A stretch of 14,667 nt of DNA from Actinobacteria bacterium RBG_16_64_13 (GCA_001768675.1 MELN01000039.1:59720-74386); one strand, 5' to 3'. Counted from the first letter of the stretch, positions 6,965-14,508 are shown. The notes: generated by a model not told the origin, from the sequence alone. A program made the numbers and translations.

Positions 6965-7690
6965 ATGGCACCGATGATCTTCACCAGCACTCTTCTCGAG
7001 AAGATGGCGCGCGGCACCGGCACCGCGAGTTTTCGCTTCTCCCGCCCCCAGGAGTACAGCTTCCAGGCCGGGCAGTTCTTTCTCATCACCATCCCCTCGC
7101 CCGATGGGCCGCTGACCCACCAGTTCAGTCACAGCGACTCTCCCACCGAGGGCCACATCGAGCTGACTACCCGCCTCACGGGCTCGCCCTTCAAGAACGC
7201 TCTCGATGCGCTCCCGGCGGGAGTGGAAGTGGAAGTGGAAGGCCCGTTCGGAGTCTTTCTCTTCAAATACGCAGAGCCCAGGATCGCTTTCCTCACCGGA
7301 GGCATCGGGATAACCCCCATTCGCAGCATGCTGCGGTATCTCGCCGACACGGGCGGAACCGGCAGGATAGAAGGGCAAGAACTCGTCCTCTTCTACGGCT
7401 CCATGACGGAGGACGGCATCGTCTATAGAGAGGAACTCGACGAATACGTCGGAAAGATCCAGGGACTCCGGGTGATCCCGGTGATAGCCAACCCGACCGA
7501 GACCTGGACAGGCCACGGCGGGTTCATCACCGCCGATATCCTCAGCGCGGAACTGTCCGACCCTCTGTCGTACACCTACTACATCGTGGGACCACCGCCC
7601 ATGGTGGCGGCGATGCAGAAGATCATGGAAGCGCTTGCGGTCCCCGCCGGGCAAATAATGATCGAGGGCTTCGCAGGCTATGTCACGTAG
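6965..7690 (+). CDS. FAD/NAD(P)H-dependent reductase of the ferredoxin-NADP reductase fold
   Basis: The 241-aa product has only the two FNR-type domains. A beta-barrel FAD domain runs to about residue 100. A NAD(P)H-binding domain follows, with TGGIGITPIRSML (111-123) and VGPPPMV (208-214), and the C-terminal EGFAGY (234-239) contains the acid-aromatic pattern expected near the flavin. The flavin RxYS motif appears as HQFS (52-55), a weakened form. There is no [2Fe-2S] or ferredoxin cysteine motif, so an external electron carrier is expected; the partner is unknown. It could be a ferredoxin/flavodoxin reductase or the reductase of an oxygenase system. SD AGGAGG is 10 nt before the ATG. pabBC starts 18 nt after its stop, so the two are probably one transcript, although a functional link to PABA synthesis is not obvious. 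Confidence 0.85.
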   Translation: MAPMIFTSTLLEKMARGTGTASFRFSRPQEYSFQAGQFFLITIPSPDGPLTHQFSHSDSPTEGHIELTTRLTGSPFKNALDALPAGVEVEVEGPFGVFLFKYAEPRIAFLTGGIGITPIRSMLRYLADTGGTGRIEGQELVLFYGSMTEDGIVYREELDEYVGKIQGLRVIPVIANPTETWTGHGGFITADILSAELSDPLSYTYYIVGPPPMVAAMQKIMEALAVPAGQIMIEGFAGYVT

Positions 7691-7704
7691 GGCGCGGACG
7701 CGCC
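7691..7704 (+). promoter_or_regulatory. GC hairpin between the reductase stop and the pabBC start
   Basis: The stem GGCGC/GCGCC with loop GGAC starts directly after the reductase TAG and ends 4 nt before the pabBC ATG. It occupies the place where an SD would be expected, and no SD is visible. It could limit pabBC translation unless the ribosome arrives from the upstream gene. It is short and has no U tract, so it is not a terminator. Confidence 0.35.
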
Positions 7705-7708
7705 GATC

Positions 7709-9745
7709 ATGAACCTGACTCGAGGATCGGGAGCTGCCGTCTTCGCGGGTGGCGGCGCGTGGCTGCCGCGCGGATACAAGACGACGGCTTCCTGTCGGGG
7801 CGACGAGGCGGTCCTGCTCAGCGACCCCTGCCGCATAACCGTAGCGACCACTCCCGGGGAAGTGCCGGCGTTGCTGGCCGAGGTGGACGCCCAGCAGCGG
7901 CGAGGCCGGTTCGTCGCCGGGTACTTGGCTTATGAGGCCGGAGTCGCCTTCGGATTGAAGGTCCGCCCGCCTGCTCCCGATGCGTTGCCCCTTGGTTGGA
8001 TGGCGGCCTATGCCCCAGAATCGGTTGAGATGGTACCGGCCGACGAGTGGCGGGCGCAGCTCGACGCGTTCGACGTCTCGCGCGTCCGGGACGCCCTGGC
8101 CGGAGTGACGCCGGAACTCAGCGTCTCTCGTGAAGAGTACGTGGACGCGATCGGGCGGGTGAGGGAGTTCATCGCGGCGGGTGACACGTACCAGGTCAAC
8201 TACACGGTGCGAGCACGCTACGAATTGGCGCCGAGCGGGGCGCCCACCGGAGCGACGGCCGGAGCGACACCCGATCCCATCGACCCCCTTGACTACTTCC
8301 TCGCCCTGGTGATCCGCCAAGCCGTGCCGTACGCCGCATATCTCGACCTGGGCGACGCGCAGATCATCAGTCTGTCCCCCGAGATGTTCTTGCGGCGCGA
8401 CGGAGACCGCCTCGAGAGCCGGCCCATGAAAGGCACCAGGCCCCGCGGAACGACGCACGCCGAAGATGTGGCCCTGGCCTACGAGCTCGCCGAGACCGAG
8501 AAGGAGCGGGCCGAGAACCTCATGATCGTGGACATGGTGCGTAACGACCTGGGCCGAGTCTGTCGCGCCGGAAGCGTCCGTGTCCCGACTCTCAACGCGG
8601 TGGAGCCCTACCGCACCGTGTGGCAGATGGTCAGCACCGTCACCGGCAAGATGCACCCCGGCGCCGGCGTAGCTGAGATCATGCCGGCCGTCTTCCCGGG
8701 CGCGTCTATCACGGGTGCGCCCAAGCACCACACCATGGAGATCATCGCTGCGTTGGAGACCGAGCCCCGCGACGTCTACACCGGGACGGTGGGCCTGTTC
8801 TGCCCGGGTGGCGACTTCACCGGCAACATCGCCATCCGTACCATCATCCACCGGCGAGGGCATTGCCAACTCGGGACAGGCTCGGGAGTGGTCTGGGACG
8901 CGGAGCCAGGCGCCGAATACGAGGAGACCCTGGCCAAAGCCGCCTTCGCCACTCCTCCCAAGAGCGACTCCTGGCGGCCTGACCGGGCTGCCAGCTTGCA
9001 CGAAGCCGTGCATGGGACCGACAGGCTCCGGCTGTTCGAGACGATACTCCTGGAGGCCCGCGAAGGAGACGCGACCATCGAAATCCCGGGCGGCTTGGCG
9101 GGCCTGAGTCCTTCACTCGACCTCAGCGACGCCGCCGTGCTGGCGAGGTATGTCTTCTTGGATGACCATCTGGACCGCATGGCCTCGTCCGCGGAAGCGC
9201 TGGGGTTTGCCTTCGACCGGCAGCCGCTGCAGGACCTGCTGATCGGCCAAGCCCGGCTCAGTCCCGGCGCGCTTGTCGTGCACATCGACCTCGATATCGA
9301 CGGCTGCTTCAGCGTGTCCACCCGCAACGTTCCCGCTCCGGAGGCCGAGGCTCCGGCGGCGCTCATGGTGTCGCCCTTCCGCACCGACCCGGACAATCCG
9401 CTGTTGAGGCATAAGACAGGCGTTCGCGGATTTTACAACCGCGAACGAAGACGCGCGCTGCACGCCGGGTGCTTCGACGCCCTGTTCCTCAACCGGCTCG
9501 ACCGCGTCACCGAGGGCGCCATCACCAACCTGTTCGCCCGTTTCGACGGTTCCTGGGTCACGCCGCCGCTGGAAGACGGCCTCCTTGCGGGCATCTGGCG
9601 GGCCAGGTTCCTGGCGGGGAAGGGGGCGGTAGAGGCCTCGCTGACTCTGGATGACCTCTGCGCAGCCGACGAGATCGTGGTGGGCAACTCGGTGCGTGGC
9701 GCCGTGTGCATCGACCGGCTCACCGTCGACCCGCTGGTGTTCTAG
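7709..9745 (+). CDS. pabBC: Fused aminodeoxychorismate synthase component I / aminodeoxychorismate lyase (PabB-PabC)
   Basis: This bifunctional enzyme of folate synthesis converts chorismate to 4-amino-4-deoxychorismate (PabB half, with ammonia from a separate PabA glutaminase), then releases p-aminobenzoate and pyruvate (PabC half). The 678 aa divide clearly. An N-terminal PabB region (1-135) contains GYLAYEAGVAF. The chorismate-binding domain spans about 138-415, with MKGTRPRG (240-247), ENLMIVDMVRNDLGR (269-283), PGASITGAPK (330-339) and the GTGSGVVWD loop. A fold-type IV PLP lyase follows from about 440 to 678, with Schiff-base lysine K569 in RHKTGVRG, TEGAITN (601-607) and PPLEDGLLAGIWR. 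All key residues are present. A low-complexity Gly/Ala/Thr insert lies at 177-190. Fusions of this order are common in bacteria. No SD is visible before the ATG; see the hairpin at 7691-7704. PabA is not in the window. The stop overlaps the convergent aconitase stop. Confidence 0.93.
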   Translation: MNLTRGSGAAVFAGGGAWLPRGYKTTASCRGDEAVLLSDPCRITVATTPGEVPALLAEVDAQQRRGRFVAGYLAYEAGVAFGLKVRPPAPDALPLGWMAAYAPESVEMVPADEWRAQLDAFDVSRVRDALAGVTPELSVSREEYVDAIGRVREFIAAGDTYQVNYTVRARYELAPSGAPTGATAGATPDPIDPLDYFLALVIRQAVPYAAYLDLGDAQIISLSPEMFLRRDGDRLESRPMKGTRPRGTTHAEDVALAYELAETEKERAENLMIVDMVRNDLGRVCRAGSVRVPTLNAVEPYRTVWQMVSTVTGKMHPGAGVAEIMPAVFPGASITGAPKHHTMEIIAALETEPRDVYTGTVGLFCPGGDFTGNIAIRTIIHRRGHCQLGTGSGVVWDAEPGAEYEETLAKAAFATPPKSDSWRPDRAASLHEAVHGTDRLRLFETILLEAREGDATIEIPGGLAGLSPSLDLSDAAVLARYVFLDDHLDRMASSAEALGFAFDRQPLQDLLIGQARLSPGALVVHIDLDIDGCFSVSTRNVPAPEAEAPAALMVSPFRTDPDNPLLRHKTGVRGFYNRERRRALHAGCFDALFLNRLDRVTEGAITNLFARFDGSWVTPPLEDGLLAGIWRARFLAGKGAVEASLTLDDLCAADEIVVGNSVRGAVCIDRLTVDPLVF

Positions 9746-12612
9746 CGAGGCGACGCCGGGGGTCGCGACAGGGCCTCCCTGAGCACTCGGGGCAAGATGC
9801 CGCCGTGCTCGAAGTACTCGACGTCCACGGCCGAATCGAGCCGGGCGCGGCACGTGAACGTGCGTCCTTCCGGGACCGGGCCGGCGCCGGCCTTCTCCAC
9901 ACCCGCCGTGTCATCGTAGACCGCGCCTTCGGGGGCGGCGGCGCGTATCGACAAGCGCTGTCTCAGCGAGGGGCGCCATACGCGCACCCGGACCGTCGCT
10001 CCGGGTGCGAGCCCGGCGCTGATCCCCTGTATGTCCACCAACTCGGAGCCGTCAAGCCCCAGGCTCTCCACCGTCACGCCGGGCTCGAGTTCCAACGGCA
10101 GCACTCCCATCCCCACGAGATTGCCGCGATGGATCCGCTCGAAGCTCTCGGCGAGCACCGCGCGCACCCCCAGCAAAGCCGTCCCCTTGGCCGCCCAGTC
10201 GCGGGAGCTTCCGGTGCCGTACTCCTTCCCGGCGAAGATGACGAGCGGGGCCGAGACCGCGGAATGACGGACCGCCGCGTCGTAGATGGTGACGAGCTCA
10301 CCGCTGGGATGATGCGTCGTCCACCCTCCCTCCCGGCCTTCGGCCATAAGGTTGCGGAGTCGCGGATTGGCGAACGTCCCGCGCAGCAGTACCTCATGGT
10401 TGCCCCGTCTGGCGCCGTAGGTGTTGAAGTCCACCGGAGCCACCCCCTGCGCTGCCAGGTACTTCCCCGCCGGACTGGTCGGCGCGATGGCGCCGGCCGG
10501 AGAGATGTGGTCGGTGGTCACCGAATCGCCGAAGATGGCGAGCACGTTGGCGGCCCGGATGTCGGCCGGAGACACCGGCTCCGGCCCGATCCCCCTGAAG
10601 AAAGGCGGCTCCCGCACGTAGGTGGAGTTCTTCTGCCACGAATACAGGGCACCGCGCGGCACGTCCAACGTCTGCCACTCCTCGGTCCCTTTCAGCGCTG
10701 CCTCGTAGTCGCCCCTGAACGAGGCGGGCCGGAGCGCCACGGCCGCCTGGGCCGCCACTTCGTCGGGCGACGGCCAAAGGTCGCGAAGATAGACCGGACG
10801 ACCGTCCGAGCGTGTGCCCAGGGGCCCAGACGTGAGGTCCATATCCACGGTCCCCGCTAGGGCATAGGCGACCACCAGGGGCGGCGAAGCCAGGTAGTTG
10901 GCCCGGACCGAGGGGTGGATGCGCGCCTCGAAGTTACGGTTACCGCTCAGCACGGCGGCGACCACAAGGTCATCGTCGGCCACCGCCCGCTCGAGTTCGG
11001 CGGGAAGCGGCCCGCTGTTGCCGATGCAGGTGGCGCACCCGTAGCCCACCACCGCGAACCCGAGGGCTTCCAGCGGCTCGAGCAAGCCTGCCGCGGCGAG
11101 ATAACCGGTGACCGCGCGCGACCCCGGGGCCAGACTGGTCCGCACCCAGGGCTTCGGTGTTAGTCCAAGCTCCACCGCCCTCCGCGCCAAGAGCCCCGCC
11201 GCCAGCATCAAGCCGGCATTCGAGGTGTTGGTGCAACTGGTGATGGAGGCGATCACGACGTCGCCATCCCGCAGAGATTCGCGGCCGCCGTCAAGTTCAA
11301 CCCTTGACTTGGATACCTCTTCCCTCCCCTTGGACAAGCCCGGCAGATCCTGGTGGAATCTCCTGGCCATGTCTTCGAGCGGCACCCGGTCCTGGGGCCG
11401 CCGGGGACCGGCTAGGCTGGGCCGCACCTCTCCCAGATCCAGTTCGACCACCCGGGAGTACTCGGGCTCCGGGGACCCCGGATACCTGAACAGGCCCTGA
11501 GCTTCGCAGTAGGCCTCCACCCGGTCGCAAAGCTCGGCCGAACGCCCGGTCTGCCTGAGGTAGGCGACCGTCTCGCCGTCCACCGCGAAGAATCCACAGG
11601 TAGCTCCGTACTCGGGGCTCATGTTGGCCACGGTCGCGCGGTCGGCCGGCGGCAGGCCTTCAGCGCCCGGGCCGAAGTACTCGACAAAGCGATCGACCAC
11701 CCCGACCGCGCGCAGCAACTCGGTGACGGTCAGCACCAGATCGGTGGCGGTAGCCTCGCGGGTCAGCTTCCCGGCGAGGCGGACACCCACCACCTGCGGC
11801 ACCAGCATGAAATAGGGGCGGCCGAGCATGACCGCCTCGGCCTCGATGCCGCCGACTCCCCAGCCGAGCACGCCCAGGCCGTTGATCATGGTGGTGTGCG
11901 AATCGGTGCCGATCACCGTGTCGGGGTAGACCCAGGGAAGATCCGCCGCTCCCGCCCCGGCGGGTCCCGCCCCGCCGTCGCGCCGCACCACGTCGGCAAG
12001 ATACTCCAGGTTGACCTGATGGCAGATGCCCACGCCCGGCGGAATGACCCGCAGGTTGCCGAACTCTCCTTGAGCCCAGCGCAGCAACCCGTAGCGCTCG
12101 CGGTTCCGCTGCATCTCCAGTTGCATGTTGCGAAGACAGGCGTCGGGCACGCCGGCGTAGTCCACCTGCACCGAGTGGTCGACGACCAGGTCCACGGGTA
12201 CGCGGGGATTGACCACGGCTGGGTCGCCGCCTGCGCGGGCGACGGCCGAGCGCAGCGCCGCAAGGTCGACCACACAGGGCACTCCCGTGAAGTCCTGAAG
12301 AAGCACCCGGCCGGGCATGAAGGCCAGCTCCGAGCGCTCGGCGGCCGCGGCATCCCAATCGAGGAGGGCCAGGACATCCCCCTCTTTCACGAAACCCCGC
12401 CCGCAGTGGCGTAGTGCGTTCTCCAGAAGCACCCGGATGGCGTAGGGAAGGCGCCCCAAGTCGCGCTCGGTGGTCCGGGCCAGAGCCGGCAGGCCCGCTA
12501 TCCGGGAGAGACCCCCCGGCAGATCGACCTCGGCCCAAGCCGCGAACGGGCCCGAGCCGTCGCCGTGACGGGCCACTCCGCCGGCGCGGCCGCCTTCGTT
12601 GCCGCCGCTCAT
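9742..12612 (-). CDS. acnA: Aconitate hydratase, AcnA/IRP1 type
   Basis: Aconitase isomerises citrate and isocitrate through a [4Fe-4S] cluster in the TCA cycle. The 956-aa product is slightly longer than usual because of about 25 extra Gly-rich N-terminal residues. The cluster ligands are C460 (SITSCTNTSNAG) and C526/C529 (GCATCIGNSG); the 66-residue spacing equals that of known AcnA/IRP1 proteins. IGTDSHTTMINGLG (about 232) carries active-site residues. GDSVTTDHISPAG opens the C-terminal part, and EYGTGSSRDWAAKG (about 795) is the swivelling-domain substrate motif. The protein looks fully active. It follows leuA by 25 nt on the same strand, so it is probably co-transcribed and exposed to leucine-dependent control. 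The start is a best guess: GAGG lies 5 nt upstream, while a stronger AGGAGG is 21 nt away. A leucine-pathway isomerase role is possible but less likely, because LeuCD is normally two subunits. Confidence 0.93.
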   Translation of the reverse strand: MSGGNEGGRAGGVARHGDGSGPFAAWAEVDLPGGLSRIAGLPALARTTERDLGRLPYAIRVLLENALRHCGRGFVKEGDVLALLDWDAAAAERSELAFMPGRVLLQDFTGVPCVVDLAALRSAVARAGGDPAVVNPRVPVDLVVDHSVQVDYAGVPDACLRNMQLEMQRNRERYGLLRWAQGEFGNLRVIPPGVGICHQVNLEYLADVVRRDGGAGPAGAGAADLPWVYPDTVIGTDSHTTMINGLGVLGWGVGGIEAEAVMLGRPYFMLVPQVVGVRLAGKLTREATATDLVLTVTELLRAVGVVDRFVEYFGPGAEGLPPADRATVANMSPEYGATCGFFAVDGETVAYLRQTGRSAELCDRVEAYCEAQGLFRYPGSPEPEYSRVVELDLGEVRPSLAGPRRPQDRVPLEDMARRFHQDLPGLSKGREEVSKSRVELDGGRESLRDGDVVIASITSCTNTSNAGLMLAAGLLARRAVELGLTPKPWVRTSLAPGSRAVTGYLAAAGLLEPLEALGFAVVGYGCATCIGNSGPLPAELERAVADDDLVVAAVLSGNRNFEARIHPSVRANYLASPPLVVAYALAGTVDMDLTSGPLGTRSDGRPVYLRDLWPSPDEVAAQAAVALRPASFRGDYEAALKGTEEWQTLDVPRGALYSWQKNSTYVREPPFFRGIGPEPVSPADIRAANVLAIFGDSVTTDHISPAGAIAPTSPAGKYLAAQGVAPVDFNTYGARRGNHEVLLRGTFANPRLRNLMAEGREGGWTTHHPSGELVTIYDAAVRHSAVSAPLVIFAGKEYGTGSSRDWAAKGTALLGVRAVLAESFERIHRGNLVGMGVLPLELEPGVTVESLGLDGSELVDIQGISAGLAPGATVRVRVWRPSLRQRLSIRAAAPEGAVYDDTAGVEKAGAGPVPEGRTFTCRARLDSAVDVEYFEHGGILPRVLREALSRPPASPR

Positions 12613-12623
12613 CTACGCCTCAT
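12609..12623 (-). other. Four-codon ORF (MRRR-stop) overlapping the acnA start
   Basis: Between leuA and acnA the minus strand holds AGGAGG (12639-12634), a 10-nt spacer, and ATG AGG CGT AGA TGA. The TGA shares bases with the acnA ATG in the form ATGA. The better-placed SD thus serves this mini-ORF rather than acnA itself. It may be a translational-coupling device or a coincidence. Confidence 0.35.
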
Positions 12624-12633
12624 CCCGCTGGTG

Positions 12634-12640
12634 CCTCCTA
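12634..12640 (-). promoter_or_regulatory. SD overlapping the leuA stop codon (TAGGAGG)
   Basis: The leuA TAG (12640-12638) runs directly into AGGAGG (12639-12634) on the minus strand. It is 10 nt from the mini-ORF ATG at 12623 and 21 nt from the acnA ATG at 12612. It marks leuA and acnA as operon neighbours. Confidence 0.6.
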
Positions 12641-14275
12641 CAGATACACTCGGTCCCCGCGGGCGCCCCCCGCCTCCCGCTTCATGGCCACGTTGTTGAG
12701 CGCCCTCACGTAGGCTTTGGCCGAGGCTTCGAGCACGTCGATCGAGACGGCCTGGCCGGCGAAGCGCTTGCCGTCGACTTCCACCACCACGCGCACCTCG
12801 CCCAGCGAATCCTTGCCCGAGGTTATGGAGCGCACTTGATAGTCCATCAGCTTGCCCTTGACGCCCACGGCGTCGTCGATGGCCAGGAATATGGACTCTA
12901 CCGAGCCACCGGAGAAGGCTTTGCCGGCCTTCTCTTGGCCTTGCTTGCTCACGCTCACCTGGCTCGAGGAGATGATGTCGGTGCCCGCCGATACGTACAC
13001 GTGCTCCAGCGAATAGACATCCCCACGCTCGCGCATCTCCTCGCCCACCAAGGCTTCGAGATCGGCGGTGGTGACCGTCTTCTTCCGGTCGGCGGTCTCT
13101 TTGAAGCGGCGGAAGACCTCGTCCAGCTCCTTGCCGTCCAGGTGGATGCCCACTTCGGCCAGATGCGAGCGCAGGGCATGCCGGCCGGAGTGTTTGCCCA
13201 GGACGATGTCGGAGTCGGCCAGCCCGATGTCGCGGGCGCGCATGATCTCGTAGGTGGTGCGCTCCTTGAGCACGCCGTCCTGATGGATCCCCGACTCGTG
13301 GGCGAAGGCATTCTTGCCCACGATGGCCTTGTTGGCCTGGATGAGATGGCCGGTGAAATTCGAGACCATGCGGCTCGCGCGGGCGATCTCGGTGGTCACG
13401 ATATTGCAGGGCCGCTGCAAGATGTCCTTCCTCGTGACCAGAGCCATGGCGATCTCTTCGAGCGCGGCGTTGCCGGCCCGCTCGCCCAGACCGTTGATCG
13501 CCACTTCCACCTGCGTCGCGCCCCGCTCCACTGCGGCCAGAGAGTTGCCCACAGCCAATCCCAAGTCATTGTGACAATGGGCGCTGAGCACCACCCTGTC
13601 GAGACCGAGCACCCTGTCGTAGAGCTGGTCCATAAGGCTCGCATACTCCGTTGGGGTAGCGTATCCCACCGTGTCGGGTACGTTGATGGTAGTGGCCCCG
13701 GCTTCAACGGCGATCGCCAGCACTTCGGACAAGAAGCCGAGATCGGAACGCGTGGCGTCCATCGCCGAGAACTCGACGTCGCCAGGGCACAGCGACACAC
13801 AGAATGTCACCATCTCCCGGGTCAGCCTGAGCACCTCAGCGCGGCTCACCCGCATCTGGTGCTCCAGATGGATGTCGGAGGTCGACACGAAGGTGTGGAT
13901 GCGCGGACGCTCTGCGTCTTTGATGGCGTCCCAGCACGTGCGGATGTCGCTCTCGGTGCAGCGGGCCAGACCGCAGATGACGGCGCCTTTGACCTCGCGG
14001 GCGATGGCGTGCACAGCGGCGAAATCGCCCGGGCTGCTGGCTGGGAAGCCCGCCTCGATCACGTCGACCCCCAGGCGCACCAGCTGGTGGGCGATCTCAA
14101 GCTTCTCCGGGGCGTTCAGGCTACTGCCCGGCGACTGCTCGCCGTCGCGCAGAGTGGTGTCGAAGAAGACGACCGGGACCCCGATGTTGCGGCGCCCCGC
14201 GGTATCCCGCCCTCCGGTGCCGTGCCCGGGCGGGTCACAACCGTTGCCATGTGCGGATGCGTTGCTCGTGGACAT
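12638..14275 (-). CDS. leuA: 2-isopropylmalate synthase
   Basis: LeuA condenses 2-oxoisovalerate with acetyl-CoA, the first committed step of leucine synthesis. The 545-aa product belongs to the long bacterial form. The catalytic TIM barrel starts with FFDTTLRDGEQSPG (37-50; metal ligand D39, R43). The metal histidines are H233 and H235 in SAHCHNDLGLAVGN. NGLGERAGNAALEE and FAHESGIHQDGVLK are diagnostic of isopropylmalate synthase rather than homocitrate or citramalate synthase. A C-terminal LeuA allosteric domain, expected to bind leucine, occupies roughly the last 130-140 residues, including the GKDSLGEVRVVVEVDGKRF strand region. About 30 Gly/Ser-rich residues precede the barrel. The ATG at 14275 is supported by CAGGAGG 9 nt upstream. 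Upstream is a leucine-rich leader peptide that can pair with this SD. acnA follows after 25 nt; leuB, leuC and leuD are not in the window. Confidence 0.95.
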   Translation of the reverse strand: MSTSNASAHGNGCDPPGHGTGGRDTAGRRNIGVPVVFFDTTLRDGEQSPGSSLNAPEKLEIAHQLVRLGVDVIEAGFPASSPGDFAAVHAIAREVKGAVICGLARCTESDIRTCWDAIKDAERPRIHTFVSTSDIHLEHQMRVSRAEVLRLTREMVTFCVSLCPGDVEFSAMDATRSDLGFLSEVLAIAVEAGATTINVPDTVGYATPTEYASLMDQLYDRVLGLDRVVLSAHCHNDLGLAVGNSLAAVERGATQVEVAINGLGERAGNAALEEIAMALVTRKDILQRPCNIVTTEIARASRMVSNFTGHLIQANKAIVGKNAFAHESGIHQDGVLKERTTYEIMRARDIGLADSDIVLGKHSGRHALRSHLAEVGIHLDGKELDEVFRRFKETADRKKTVTTADLEALVGEEMRERGDVYSLEHVYVSAGTDIISSSQVSVSKQGQEKAGKAFSGGSVESIFLAIDDAVGVKGKLMDYQVRSITSGKDSLGEVRVVVEVDGKRFAGQAVSIDVLEASAKAYVRALNNVAMKREAGGARGDRVYL

Positions 14276-14284
14276 GTCTCTCTG

Positions 14285-14295
14285 CCTCCTGGCTC
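14285..14295 (-). promoter_or_regulatory. leuA SD region complementary to the leader Leu codons
   Basis: The minus strand reads GAGCCAGGAGG, which contains the leuA SD 9 nt before the ATG. CAGGAGG is the exact complement of CCTCCTG at 14380-14374 inside the leader's leucine codons. The adjoining GAGC pairs with GCTC at 14371-14368 if a 2-nt bulge is allowed, giving 11 bp in total. Confidence 0.6.
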
Positions 14296-14322
14296 TTCTA
14301 CGAAATCATCGGTTGCTGACGT

Positions 14323-14338
14323 GCCGGATGACGCCGGC
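14323..14338 (-). promoter_or_regulatory. Small hairpin in the leuA leader
   Basis: The inverted repeat GCCGG (14323-14327) and CCGGC (14334-14338) has a 6-nt loop between the leader stop and the leuA SD. No U tract follows, so it is not a classical intrinsic terminator. It may be part of the leader fold. Confidence 0.35.
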
Positions 14339-14350
14339 TTCGCGAATACT

Positions 14351-14366
14351 TCCCCCTAACGGGGGA
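14351..14366 (-). promoter_or_regulatory. Hairpin enclosing the leader stop codon
   Basis: The perfect inverted repeat TCCCCC-TAAC-GGGGGA forms a 6-bp stem with a 4-nt loop. The UAG stop of the leader peptide begins in the loop on the minus-strand RNA. It lies directly after the leucine codons. A ribosome stalled on those codons or terminating here would melt it. Confidence 0.5.
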
Positions 14367-14472
14367 GGAGCAGCAGGAGGAGGTCGAGAACGAGAGCGTG
14401 GCGCGCGGAGTCATCCGCACCAACAAGGCGGGCGGCGCTTTCGCGGGCCTGGAATCCTGTTCCGCGCTCCAT
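14356..14472 (-). CDS. Leucine-rich leader peptide upstream of leuA
   Basis: This is a 38-codon ORF on the leuA strand that stops 80 nt before the leuA ATG. Nine of the 38 residues are Leu and eight of these are in the last twelve: the peptide ends LVLDLLLLLLPR, with six consecutive CTC/CTG codons just before Pro-Arg-stop. This is the arrangement of leader peptides that sense charged leucyl-tRNA by ribosome stalling; leucine leaders in front of leuA are established for enterobacteria and have been described for actinomycetes. No SD precedes the ATG, but a -10-like element ends about 10 nt upstream, so the message may be leaderless. The N-terminal 26 residues are not distinctive, and a later unrecognised start cannot be excluded. 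The frame is open further upstream to 14538, but that part would cross the promoter region. Confidence 0.7.
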   Translation of the reverse strand: MERGTGFQARESAARLVGADDSARHALVLDLLLLLLPR

Positions 14473-14481
14473 GCGTTCGAG

Positions 14482-14508
14482 TTTATCAGGTAGACTCGGG
14501 CGTACCAA
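14482..14508 (-). promoter_or_regulatory. Candidate leuA operon promoter
   Basis: On the minus strand, TTGGTA (14508-14503) and GATAAA (14487-14482) are separated by 15 nt and match sigma-70-type -35 and -10 boxes at four of six bases each. The predicted transcript would start at about 14475, only a few nt before the leader-peptide ATG at 14472. Confidence 0.35.

Noticed and set aside
6914..9013. Very long minus-strand open frame (699 codons) opposite the reductase and pabBC genes
   Set aside because: It lies antisense to two well-identified genes, shows no recognisable domain, is rich in His/Arg/Gly as expected of a GC-rich antisense frame, and has no supporting SD.
9706..10860. Plus-strand open frame opposite acnA, overlapping the end of pabBC
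   Set aside because: The acnA motifs on the other strand are unambiguous over this region; the frame has no family signature.
12599..14359. Plus-strand open frame (586 codons) opposite leuA
   Set aside because: It mirrors leuA almost exactly, has the His/Gly/Ala-rich composition of a shadow frame and no known motif.
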